Positions 1 through 7,355 of a stretch of 64,000 nt of DNA are shown here, piece by piece. The DNA lies in NCBI RefSeq assembly GCF_019039035.1, contig NZ_JAHNZT010000009.1, positions 1-64,000 of the forward strand, given 5' to 3'. Source of the stretch: Citreicoccus inhibens. Lineage in GTDB: Bacteria; Myxococcota; Myxococcia; Myxococcales; Myxococcaceae. The notes beneath the pieces are model-generated. The model ran no database searches. It saw nothing but the letters and a program-made list of their open reading frames with translations, and had not been told where the DNA came from. A program made the translations under genes and the position numbers. Every line of letters starts with the position of its first letter. The stretch's first letter is position 1.

Positions 1-71
1 CGGAAGTTAAGCCCTCCAGAGCCGATGGTACTCCGCGGGAAACCGCGTGGGAGAGTAGGTCGCTGCCGGAT
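1..71 (+). rRNA. rrf: 5S ribosomal RNA, 3' part
   Basis: The first ~70 bases match the conserved second half of bacterial 5S rRNA: a GAAGTTAAGCCC-like segment, then CCGATGGTACT and the closing GGGAGAGTAGGTCGC stretch. The 5' half lies outside the window. A T-rich stretch and a hairpin terminator follow at once, so this is the end of an rRNA operon on the plus strand. The exact 3' end is estimated. Confidence 0.93.
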
Positions 72-81
72 TCTTTTTGAG

Positions 82-118
82 AAGCCCTCGTCGCCTTCAT
101 GGCGCCGGGGGCTTTTCC
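82..118 (+). terminator. rRNA operon terminator
   Basis: An inverted repeat pairs AAGCCC at 82-87 with GGGCTT at 109-114. An inner GCC/GGC stem lies around TTCAT, and a TTTTCCTTTTT tract follows. It sits just downstream of the 5S rRNA, as expected for a factor-independent terminator. Confidence 0.85.
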
Positions 119-192
119 TTTTTCTGCCCCTGGCTTCTCCTCCGGGGCTTTTGCTTGAGTGGCACTTCCACCCTGAACCGGGAGTCCCTCGC

Positions 193-630
193 ATGAAGCT
201 GCTTCGTCCCTGCGTCGGTGCGCTGTTCGCACTCACCCTCGTTCTGGCTCCGAGCGCATCGGAGGCCTCAGCGGTTCGCGTGGGGCTTGGCGCCGACTAC
301 TGGATCGACACGAGCGCGCTCTTCAGCTTCACCTTGGGGGTTGAGGGCCATGTCGCGGGTCCGCTCTCCGCCGGGGGCCGGGTTGGCGCGTTCCTCGTGA
401 CGGACGGAAACACGGTGGGCGTCCCCTTGGATGTCTATCTTCGCGCGACCATTGATCGTGTCTACATCGAGGGCCTTGCCGGGCCGTGGATCTTCTTCGA
501 GGGAGACACGTTCCGCGCTCATGGCGCGTTTGGATTTGGTCTCCAGGGCAAGGCCGCGAGCATTGGAGTCGAGGTGGGCTATCTCGATCCCAAGCCGACG
601 ATTGGCCTGAAGCTTGGCTACCGCTTCTAG
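193..630 (+). CDS. small exported outer-membrane barrel-like protein
   Basis: A 145-residue protein with a clear signal peptide: two basic-flanked Leu/Ala-rich turns ending near Ala-Ser-Glu-Ala at about residue 27. The mature part alternates Gly/aromatic with hydrophobic residues and ends in Gly-Tyr-Arg-Phe. A C-terminal Phe is typical of outer-membrane beta-barrels recognised by BamA. The ATG at 193 is preferred over upstream in-frame starts because it begins exactly at the signal peptide; the longer reading runs back into the rRNA terminator. It stands alone after the rRNA operon. Specific function is not recognised; a small OmpW/OmpA-like barrel is the best structural guess. Confidence 0.75.
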   Translation: MKLLRPCVGALFALTLVLAPSASEASAVRVGLGADYWIDTSALFSFTLGVEGHVAGPLSAGGRVGAFLVTDGNTVGVPLDVYLRATIDRVYIEGLAGPWIFFEGDTFRAHGAFGFGLQGKAASIGVEVGYLDPKPTIGLKLGYRF

Positions 631-640
631 CCGTGCTGGC

Positions 641-841
641 TCAGTAGTGTGGTGGACGCTCGTTCGCGCGTGCGTCCACCAGCCCCGGTTCCGCATCCAG
701 CTTGCGCTTCAGGACATCGAGTTCTGCTCGGAGACTGTCGATGACTCGCTGCTGGGCGTAGAGAACGTCGCTCAGTTCCTGCAGGGTCTCCTGCTGCTGG
801 GTGTACCGAATCTCGAGCTCCACGATGCGGTTCTCGTCCAT
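641..841 (-). CDS. slyX: SlyX-like coiled-coil protein
   Basis: A 66-residue protein starting Met-Asp-Glu-Asn-Arg. It contains the SlyX-type pattern in which an ELEIRYTQQQ segment leads into a heptad coiled coil with QQRVIDSLRAEL, and it ends in a Pro-Pro-His-Tyr-type tail. SlyX proteins are usually about 70 residues and their function is unknown. An in-frame start at 868 would add nine residues; 841 is preferred because it matches the family N-terminus. It converges with the plus-strand barrel gene, with ten bases between stops. Confidence 0.75.
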   Translation of the reverse strand: MDENRIVELEIRYTQQQETLQELSDVLYAQQRVIDSLRAELDVLKRKLDAEPGLVDARANERPPHY

Positions 842-906
842 GGGGGCTTCCCCATACACCCAAGCCACCCCGGTCGTCCTCTTCCTCCTCTTGCGCTCGG
901 TTCCAC

Positions 907-1206
907 ATGAAAGCCTCGCAACACATCCAGCGTGCGCAGGAGTTGCGGGAGCGCGGGCGCCTTGACCTCGCCGAGTCCGCTCTCAGTGATGCCATTGACG
1001 CGGCGGTGGCCGAGGAAGATCTCATCCTGCTCACCCGCGTTCGGTTCCTGCTGGGCGCGCTGCTCTTCGAGCAGGATCGTGACGATGAGGCGCTTCCTTA
1101 TCTCAAGGCGGTAGTCCGCACCGAGCGTGTCGATGGCGCCGTCGACTCCGAGGTGAAGGAAGCCGCGCGGATGCTTCGCCAGATGCGAGACATTGCCCCG
1201 GAATGA
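907..1206 (+). CDS. small TPR-like protein
   Basis: A 99-residue all-helical protein with two or three degenerate tetratricopeptide-like helix pairs: Ala-Gln-Glu-Leu-Arg near the start, then Leu-Leu-Gly-Ala-Leu-Leu-Phe-Glu and Asp-Glu-Ala-Leu-Pro-Tyr-Leu. There is no signal peptide or membrane segment, so it is likely a cytoplasmic scaffold. It is divergent from slyX and convergent with the larger TPR gene downstream. No specific function is recognised. Confidence 0.65.
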   Translation: MKASQHIQRAQELRERGRLDLAESALSDAIDAAVAEEDLILLTRVRFLLGALLFEQDRDDEALPYLKAVVRTERVDGAVDSEVKEAARMLRQMRDIAPE

Positions 1207-1260
1207 TGGGGAGGCGGTGGTCGCCGCCGGGAGCGGCGTCGGCGGCGACCGGAGCTGTGT

Positions 1261-2241
1261 TTACGGCAGCGTGCAGCGCTCGCGAATGGCGTCCATTCGC
1301 TGTGGGAACCGTCGCTCCAGGTCCATGCGAGACGTGCGCGCCGCCTCAATCTGGCCTGTCTTCAACTGGAGGGCGCAGAGGGTGGCCAGCGGCTCCTGGT
1401 TGGAGACATCCAGTCGGTCGGCTTGCCGAAGCGCGTCTTCGGCGGCGATCTCATTGCCGAGTCGGAACCACGCCAGGCCCAGCTCGAAGTGGCCTTCGGC
1501 GAGCTTCGGATCGCTCTGGACGGCTTCCTGCAACAGCTTCACGGCGTCGCGATCACGCCCCTCCTTCGCTCGGACCAGGCCCTGTTCCACCAGGAGCCGC
1601 GCGTGGGTCAGCTTGCCCTCCATCGCTCGGAACACCGCCATCGCTTCTTCGGGCTTGCCCGTGCGACTGAGCAACCGGCCGTAGCGAAGCGCGAGGAACG
1701 TGTCGGTTGGCGCCTGGGCATGCGCTCGCTGGAGCGCCTGAGTCGCGCCTTCCACGTCGCCGTTCTGCTCACGCAGGTCCGCACGGAGAAGCTGGGGGCG
1801 GGGATCCGTCGGCGCGGCCTTCTCGGCTCGCTCCAGTGACTGCTGCACGCAGCGCTCCATCCGCTCGACGTCGCAGACGCGCGCCATCAGGAGCAGCGTC
1901 TCCATGTCTTCGGGATGACGGCGGTCTGCTTCCTCGACGAGTTCGTGTGCCTCGGCCGGTGCTCCGCTCAGCAGCAGTTCGGCGGCCTCGCGCAGGTTGG
2001 CAGGCGTCGACTTCTCGTTGTTCTTGAGCGGGAGCAGGAACCTCACGCGGTGGGCGGGGTCCGGGGTCGCTCGGGCGATGGCCAGCTCCTGCTCGGGCAT
2101 GTTCCGAGGCAGCAGGAGGGGGATGATGTGGATCAGCACGGCCACACCGCAGAGGGCCAGCACTCCTGGCAGTCCCGGGTCTCGCCAGCGCCGTCGCTGC
2201 CCAGTCCCCGTCTCGCCACGCGTCATCGATGCATCACCCAC
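1261..2241 (-). CDS. membrane-anchored TPR protein
   Basis: A 326-residue protein with a basic N-terminus, one transmembrane helix at about residues 25-45 (Val-Leu-Ala-Leu-Cys-Gly-Val-Ala-Val-Leu-Ile) and then at least six TPR-like repeats. These carry the usual small/large spacing, for example Leu-Ala-Leu-Arg-Tyr-Gly-Arg-Leu-Leu and Ala-Glu-Gly-His-Phe-Glu-Leu-Gly-Leu-Ala. The repeats probably face the periplasm and mediate protein contacts. The start is either GTG at 2241, with GGAG just upstream, or ATG at 2226. It is 42 bases downstream of the DUF2007-like gene on the same strand, so the two are probably co-transcribed. Confidence 0.8.
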   Translation of the reverse strand: MGDASMTRGETGTGQRRRWRDPGLPGVLALCGVAVLIHIIPLLLPRNMPEQELAIARATPDPAHRVRFLLPLKNNEKSTPANLREAAELLLSGAPAEAHELVEEADRRHPEDMETLLLMARVCDVERMERCVQQSLERAEKAAPTDPRPQLLRADLREQNGDVEGATQALQRAHAQAPTDTFLALRYGRLLSRTGKPEEAMAVFRAMEGKLTHARLLVEQGLVRAKEGRDRDAVKLLQEAVQSDPKLAEGHFELGLAWFRLGNEIAAEDALRQADRLDVSNQEPLATLCALQLKTGQIEAARTSRMDLERRFPQRMDAIRERCTLP

Positions 2242-2283
2242 GAACTCCTCCTGCTCCTCGCGCGTCTCGCTTCGCGGACCGCG

Positions 2284-2628
2284 CTACACCGCTCTCAACT
2301 GGACTCGCAGCCCCGAGGGCAGCTCCAGGCCACAGCTCCAGCACACCTCGAAGTTCCCCGGGTTCTCCTCGCGGCACTTCGGGCAGGCGACCACGCGTTG
2401 CGCCGCGGCCTCGTTCTCCCGCATGGCGTCGAGGACCTGTCGAGCCGTGTCCAGCTCGTGGGGCCACACCCACAGCTCTACCCACGCCTCCGACATCGGG
2501 ATCTCGCCCGCCAGCGGGGCCAGCGACTCACCCCGCAGCTCGACCGCCACCCCGGCCGCTTCCAGCGCGCTGGCGAGCAACCTCGCCTCTCCCACGGTGC
2601 GGTACACGGCGAGCTGCGCGCGCTTCAT
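2284..2628 (-). CDS. DUF2007-type protein with C-terminal zinc ribbon
   Basis: A 114-residue protein. The N-terminal ~70 residues have the fold pattern of the DUF2007 'putative signal-transducing' family: a beta strand, a helix with Glu-Ala-Arg-Leu-Leu-Ala-Ser-Ala-Leu-Glu, then Gly-Val-Ala-Val-Glu-Leu and a final Val-Trp-Pro strand. It ends in a zinc ribbon, C-x2-C-x10-C-x2-C (CPKC ... CWSC). Such proteins are cytoplasmic; the family's role is unknown beyond a suggested PII-like fold. It is the first gene of a two-gene minus-strand unit with the TPR protein. Confidence 0.75.
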   Translation of the reverse strand: MKRAQLAVYRTVGEARLLASALEAAGVAVELRGESLAPLAGEIPMSEAWVELWVWPHELDTARQVLDAMRENEAAAQRVVACPKCREENPGNFEVCWSCGLELPSGLRVQLRAV

Positions 2629-2889
2629 CGCCCCTGTGTCTCAGATGCGCGGGTCCCCAGCAACCATCACCCACCTCGGCACCCACGGTCTGCCTAATCG
2701 GTCGCCGTGTCCGTGGTTTGTCTATCGTCGCCTGGCGCACATCCTGGATCGAAATCAAGCGCTGGATTCACCGCCAAATCGGCTTGTCGATAAGATTCCG
2801 GCTCCCCCGCACCTGCCACCGCGATCCTCCACCGCGTTCGCCTTGGTGCTGTATGTATAGGGTTTGTTCATGGAGGCCTGACGCTCTCT

Positions 2890-4815
2890 ATGTCCGCGCC
2901 TGCTCGCTCCGTTCGCGTTGCTCCCCCAGGTCGCGCTCGCTGGCTCGCTCACGGCCTCGCCTTGGCGCTCACTGGAGCTGCTTTGGGTGTGCAGTGGGGG
3001 CTCGCCGCCACCCGAGTCTCGCCGCCCTTCTTGCTCTTCCTGGTCGCGGTCTGCCTCGCTCGTCGCTGGGCGGGGACCGGGCCCGCGTGGCTCGCCACGG
3101 GCCTGTCCGCGCTCCTCTCGCTGGTCCTCACCATCCAGGAGCCCGCCACGGCTCAGTCGCACACCGAGGTCGGGGCCGGCCTCTTTCTCCTCCTCTGTGC
3201 GTTGATCGTCCACTGCCCGGAGAGGCGACCCCTGGCCGCAGAGTTCAGTGCACGGGCGGCGTCCTGGTCTGCGTCCCTGCTGCATGCCCTGCCGGATGCG
3301 TTCGTGGCGACTGACATGGATGGCCGGGTGTGTGCCTTCAACTCGGCGGCCTCCCGGCTCACGGGCTGGTCCGTGTCCAATGCCTTGGGGCAGCCGCTTG
3401 CTCGGGTTCTCCGCCTGATGCGGCAGGACACCCGTGAGCCTTTGGCGGATCTCCTCGGTGACTCGGCGTGTCCGAAGGGCGACAGTGTGTCAGTGCGGCC
3501 CTGTGTGCTGGAGCGCATGGATGGCTCGGTCCTCTCCGTCGAGGTCAACCTCGCGCCGGCGCCAGCTCGGACCGGACCGATGCAGGGCGGCTGGCTCCTG
3601 CTGGTGCGGGATGCCTCCAGTCGTCATTGGCTGGAGGCCGAGCGGGCCCGGTGGCTGGCCCGTGAGCATGCGGCGCTGCGTGAGGCGCAATCCACGTGTG
3701 CGCGTCAGGAGGCGATGCTCACCCAGGCGCCCATCGCCCTCTTCACGTTCCGAGGCCCCGAGCATCGCTGCGAAAGCCTCAACCCTGCCGCGCACGCGCT
3801 CCTCTCCGAGCGCTCCGTACTTGGCCGTCCTGTACGTGAGCTGCTTCCCGAAGGTGAAGCGGTGCTGGTCCGGTGTCTTGATGAGGTCTACCGCAGCGGG
3901 GAGCCCTTCGTCAGCCGCGAGGTGACGCTGTCACTGAAGTCACCTGTCACCGCATGCGTCGAGCCACGTGCCTTTGCCCTCACGTGCCAGCCCTGGCACG
4001 ACACGCATCGGAGTCTCCAGGGGGTCATCTGCCTCGCGGTGGAGACGACCGATGCGGTTCGCGCGCGACGGGCGAGCGAGGCCCAGGCGGAGGCGCTGCG
4101 CGCCGCACTCGAGACCCGCGACGAGTTCCTGTCCATCGCGAGTCATGAGCTGAAGACACCGCTCACGTCTTTGCAGCTTCAGTTGCAATTGCTCGCGCGG
4201 GCCGTGGCGGGCCGCGCTTCAGAGGGTGAGGCTTCGCCACTGCCCGCGCGCGTTCGTGCGGCGCAGCGACAGGTGGCTCGGCTCGCGTTGCTCGTGGCGA
4301 CCTTGCTCGACCTGTCCCGCATTCGGGCCGGACGGTTGGAGTTGGAGCCCGAGCAGTTGGACCTCTCCGCGCTGGTGACGGACCTGGCGTCTCGCTGCCA
4401 GGAGGATGCCACCAGCGCTGGGTGCCTGCTGAATCTGCAGGTGACGCCGGGGGTGGTCGGGTTCTGGGATCGCCTGAAGCTGGAGCAGATTCTCACCAAC
4501 CTGCTCTCCAATGCCTTCAAGTACGGCGCGGCCCATCCCGTGGAAGTCACGGTGGACCATGACGACGCCAGGGCTCGCGTCATCGTGCGAGACCACGGCA
4601 TTGGAATCGACCTGGAGCACCAGGTGCGAATCTTCGAGCGCTTCGAACGTGCTGTGTATGCACGGGACTATGGCGGGGTGGGGCTCGGCTTGTGGATCTC
4701 CCGCAAGCTGGCGCGCTCACTCGAAGGCGACATTCGCGTCGAGAGCGTGTTGGGCGAAGGCTCCACCTTCATCGTTCAGCTGCCGCTGCGTCCTCTGGCC
4801 TCCATCTCCGTGTGA
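2890..4815 (+). CDS. membrane PAS sensor histidine kinase
   Basis: A 641-residue hybrid-free histidine kinase. The first ~110 residues form three or four membrane segments resembling the DUF4118 sensor region. Two PAS-like domains follow: about 130-240 (Leu-Pro-Asp-Ala-Phe-Val-Ala-Thr-Asp) and about 275-395 (Gln-Ala-Pro-Ile-Ala-Leu-Phe). The HisKA box has its phosphoacceptor at H419 (Ser-His-Glu-Leu-Lys-Thr-Pro-Leu). The HATPase domain shows the N box (NLLSNAFKYG), G1 (DHGIGID) and G2 (GVGLGLWIS). It is complete and should be catalytically active. No response regulator is adjacent, so its partner is unknown (orphan kinase). A GGAGG lies 13 bases before the ATG, rather far. Confidence 0.9.
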   Translation: MSAPARSVRVAPPGRARWLAHGLALALTGAALGVQWGLAATRVSPPFLLFLVAVCLARRWAGTGPAWLATGLSALLSLVLTIQEPATAQSHTEVGAGLFLLLCALIVHCPERRPLAAEFSARAASWSASLLHALPDAFVATDMDGRVCAFNSAASRLTGWSVSNALGQPLARVLRLMRQDTREPLADLLGDSACPKGDSVSVRPCVLERMDGSVLSVEVNLAPAPARTGPMQGGWLLLVRDASSRHWLEAERARWLAREHAALREAQSTCARQEAMLTQAPIALFTFRGPEHRCESLNPAAHALLSERSVLGRPVRELLPEGEAVLVRCLDEVYRSGEPFVSREVTLSLKSPVTACVEPRAFALTCQPWHDTHRSLQGVICLAVETTDAVRARRASEAQAEALRAALETRDEFLSIASHELKTPLTSLQLQLQLLARAVAGRASEGEASPLPARVRAAQRQVARLALLVATLLDLSRIRAGRLELEPEQLDLSALVTDLASRCQEDATSAGCLLNLQVTPGVVGFWDRLKLEQILTNLLSNAFKYGAAHPVEVTVDHDDARARVIVRDHGIGIDLEHQVRIFERFERAVYARDYGGVGLGLWISRKLARSLEGDIRVESVLGEGSTFIVQLPLRPLASISV

Positions 4816-4839
4816 CGAGGGGGCCGGTGGTTGCCGCGC

Positions 4840-5262
4840 TCACTCTTCTTCGCGGAGTTGATGTGGAAGCACGGCGTGGGCGTGACGCGGGGCCCGGGTG
4901 TGCAGCTCCGCCGTGAGCAGGGCGTCCAGCTCGGCGAGCAGCGCATCGAGGGCGGCCCCCGCTCCTCGCGCGGGGAGGTGTGCTGTCGTCAGCCGGACGC
5001 GTGGCAGTTCCTCGTCCTCGAAGGCGAGGGTCACCATCAGCCCGTCGCTCTCTCCGGTGGCTGGCGCGAGCGGCGCGGGTGCGGGGGACTGACCTGCTTG
5101 CTCCACGAGGGGCAGCAGGCGGCGGGATTCCTCCGCGGTCAGGTCTCGCTCCACCAGCGACTCGCCTTGCTCCAGCACTCGGAGGTGTCGCAGTCCTTCC
5201 AGGCGCAGGGCCTGCGCGCCCGTGTTCGTCTTGCCGCTGCGCTCGTACATCACTGTCCTCAC
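4840..5262 (-). CDS. hypothetical protein
   Basis: A 140-residue soluble protein with no signal peptide. It begins with a short basic segment (Met-Arg-Thr-Val-Met-Tyr-Glu-Arg). It contains an acidic strand-rich core (Leu-Met-Val-Thr-Leu-Ala-Phe-Glu-Asp-Glu-Glu-Leu-Pro) and a long Leu/Ala helix (Ala-Leu-Leu-Ala-Glu-Leu-Asp-Ala-Leu-Leu). Codon usage on this strand is typical of the window, while the overlapping plus-strand frame is Arg/Gln-rich and unlike protein. It is convergent with the histidine kinase, with 24 bases between stops. Family not recognised. Confidence 0.6.
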   Translation of the reverse strand: MRTVMYERSGKTNTGAQALRLEGLRHLRVLEQGESLVERDLTAEESRRLLPLVEQAGQSPAPAPLAPATGESDGLMVTLAFEDEELPRVRLTTAHLPARGAGAALDALLAELDALLTAELHTRAPRHAHAVLPHQLREEE

Positions 5263-5441
5263 GTGGCCGCGCCTCCTTGGGATACGAAGTAGGCACGCCT
5301 GACGCGAATGCGCATGGAACTCCGTGCGAGCGACCGTTGCATGACAGTGCGGCGAGCCCCACGGCCGAGTGCGCCCTCCCAGGTGCTTTTCTAGGTTGCC
5401 GACCTCCCGGGCAGTCTCGCTCGGGACCGGAGGTCATGACG

Positions 5442-5651
5442 ATGAGCAAGGATTCTGGAAAGCCGACCAGCCCGAACGACCAGCGCTCCAACTCGAAGAA
5501 CCCCAACAACGGAGCGCAGAAGGCGGCACAAGAGAATCGTGGCAATCAAATGAACCCGAACAACCCTCGCCACCCGTCGAACTCGCCGGGGTCCGGCGGG
5601 TCGGGTTCCCCGAACTCGGGCGGTAGCGGCCACGGTGGGAACAAGAGCTGA
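5442..5651 (+). CDS. small Asn/Gly/Ser-rich hydrophilic protein
   Basis: A 69-residue low-complexity protein: Ser, Asn, Gly, Pro, Lys and Gln make up nearly all of it, with an Asn-Pro-Asn-Asn motif twice and a Gly-Ser-Gly-rich tail. It has no hydrophobic core and is predicted disordered, like small stress- or spore-associated hydrophilic proteins. The ATG at 5442 is chosen over 5436 because GGAGG at 5429-5433 is then eight bases away. It is followed by a strong bidirectional hairpin. Function unknown. Confidence 0.6.
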   Translation: MSKDSGKPTSPNDQRSNSKNPNNGAQKAAQENRGNQMNPNNPRHPSNSPGSGGSGSPNSGGSGHGGNKS

Positions 5652-5714
5652 TGCAGCGCGCGGGTCGCGCGTCCCTTCGTGAGGACGACGCGACGCGCGC
5701 CTCCAATCGAGCGC

Positions 5715-5741
5715 GTGAGGGAAGGCAGTGGCTTCCCTCAC
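5715..5741. terminator. bidirectional terminator-like hairpin
   Basis: Perfect 10-base inverted repeat, GTGAGGGAAG at 5715-5724 and CTTCCCTCAC at 5732-5741, with a 7-base loop. It lies between two convergent genes (stops at 5651 and 5767), where a shared terminator is expected. No long T tract flanks either side. Confidence 0.6.
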
Positions 5742-5766
5742 CTCCAGGTGCCTTGCGCGATTGGCT

Positions 5767-6597
5767 TCAGCGCGCGCGTGGCGCGCACTCTCCCTCGCCG
5801 CGGTAGTGCCCCAACGTCCGCGCCAGCGCGCTGACGAAGTCCCGCAGGTTGTGCACGTTGGCCGCGCCGCCCGTGCCGTACTGGTTGGCGGGCAGCTCGG
5901 TCAGGTCCACGGCCGCGAGTTCCTCCAGCGTCACCTCTCCATCCGGTCCCACGATGCCCAGCTTGTCCGCGGCCGCGATGGCGTCGAAGCGCATCCTGGC
6001 GTCCGCGGACTGGAGGTCGTCGAAGAACAGGTGGTCGCCGTGGATGGTGAGCTGCACCGTCTCCGTGCCACCGCTGGGCACCGTGACGCCCTTGCCGACA
6101 TCCGGGCTCTCGCAGTGCTCGTAGAGGGTGTTGAGCGGGAAGCCCCAGCGGAAGCGCTTGGTGGTCGAGCCCTTGGTGGCCGTGCCCTCCACGTAGATGG
6201 ACCAGCCCTCCTTCTTCATCTGCTCCACGTCCGCCGCGTCCGCGGTGGCCGCCGTGGCGTTTGGCCAAGGCGCGATGGAGTACTGCACCTCGTCCCAGGT
6301 GTCCGAGGGCAAGTCCGTGAAGGCGGCCACGTTCACGGGGCCGGGCTTGTGCACATCGAACACGCGCGCGTCCGCGCGGTCCGCCGCCACGTCGCCGCCG
6401 TGCTTCGAGACCTTCAGCTCCCCGAGCGTCACCAGGAACTTGCTGTAACGGATGCTCCAGCCGTCCGCGAACGCGGCGGCGGGAATCTCCTTCTCGATGA
6501 AGTCCTCACCGTAGGTAGTGAACGTGACGTTGCCGGGGCTGCCGCTGCATGACACGAGCCCCAGGACCGATAGCCCCAGCATCCACTTGTGCTTCAT
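5767..6597 (-). CDS. lipoprotein, last gene of metal-uptake-like operon
   Basis: A 276-residue lipoprotein: Lys-His-Lys N-terminus, hydrophobic stretch and lipobox Leu-Val-Ser-Cys (Cys17). The mature part is beta-rich and acidic with scattered Asp/His (Asp-Val-His, Ile-His-Gly-Asp-His). The middle segment, of the type 'Phe-Leu-Val-Thr-Leu-Gly-Glu-Leu-Lys-Val ... Ala-Arg-Val-Phe-Asp-Val-His', faintly recalls MbnP-like copper-binding proteins; this is a guess that needs a profile search. The start at 6597 overlaps the previous stop in an ATGA and has AAGGAG upstream. Its position behind a TonB receptor and a His-rich protein suggests a role in substrate capture or handling in the periplasm. Confidence 0.75.
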   Translation of the reverse strand: MKHKWMLGLSVLGLVSCSGSPGNVTFTTYGEDFIEKEIPAAAFADGWSIRYSKFLVTLGELKVSKHGGDVAADRADARVFDVHKPGPVNVAAFTDLPSDTWDEVQYSIAPWPNATAATADAADVEQMKKEGWSIYVEGTATKGSTTKRFRWGFPLNTLYEHCESPDVGKGVTVPSGGTETVQLTIHGDHLFFDDLQSADARMRFDAIAAADKLGIVGPDGEVTLEELAAVDLTELPANQYGTGGAANVHNLRDFVSALARTLGHYRGEGECAPRAR

Positions 6598-7355
6598 TGC
6601 GCTGCTCCTTCCACCCACGTCGCGACGTAGGCGCTGGTGTCTTCCACGCCTCGGGTCAGCGCATTCTGTGCCTGACTCTCCGCGGGGAAGTGGGAAATGC
6701 CATCCGGGCCCGCCGAGGCCACGGTGGCGAAGTCGATGCGGCCGAGCCACGTCTTCAGGTCCACCGCGATGCGCACCCGGCCACTCTCCTTCTTCATCGT
6801 GCGCTCGAAGCGGATTCCTTCGATGGCCTTGGGCAGATCCACCGTCGCGTCGAAGTGCACACTGCCTCCGTCCGCGTGGCGCGCCGTTCCTCGCACATGC
6901 ACCGCGTGGCCCGTCAGGGCTCCCGAGGCATCGGTGGACGCGGTGGGCGGCGTGAGCGTCAGCTCCAAGGAGCCGTACTCTCCTGTCACCGCGTTGGCGT
7001 CTCCGAGCGTCACGGGGCCCGCGAGGAGATCCACCGTGTGCGTGGTCAGCACCTCGCCCAGGGCGTCTCCCGCGATGTAGTGCCCTGGGTGCGCGTTCGC
7101 CGTGCCCCCGATGAGCGAGTACCAGTCGAAGCGCGGCGCTCGGCGCGAGATGAGGACCCGGCCCTCGAAGAATCGGACAGGGCCCATGGAGACGAAGAGG
7201 GACTCGGGGGTGACGCTCCAGCCCTTCTCATTGGGGCCCGTCATCGGGACGGCGGTCACCTCCACGGGGAAGGTGATGCGCTCCTCTGCGCTTCCGCAGC
7301 CCAGGCTCGTCAGCCCGAGGGCCAGCGCGCACGTCGCTTGTTGCCATCGCGTCAC
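6594..7355 (-). CDS. lipoprotein between TonB receptor and second lipoprotein
   Basis: A 253-residue lipoprotein with a short basic N-terminus and lipobox Thr-Ser-Leu-Gly-Cys (Cys20). The mature chain is beta-rich with repeated Val/Thr strands and a His-Pro-Gly-His-Tyr segment. No named family is recognised. Its start overlaps the TonB receptor stop by four bases (ATGA), and its own stop overlaps the next gene in the same way, so the three are translationally coupled. By position it is a surface or periplasmic accessory of the receptor. Confidence 0.75.
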   Translation of the reverse strand: MTRWQQATCALALGLTSLGCGSAEERITFPVEVTAVPMTGPNEKGWSVTPESLFVSMGPVRFFEGRVLISRRAPRFDWYSLIGGTANAHPGHYIAGDALGEVLTTHTVDLLAGPVTLGDANAVTGEYGSLELTLTPPTASTDASGALTGHAVHVRGTARHADGGSVHFDATVDLPKAIEGIRFERTMKKESGRVRIAVDLKTWLGRIDFATVASAGPDGISHFPAESQAQNALTRGVEDTSAYVATWVEGAAQ

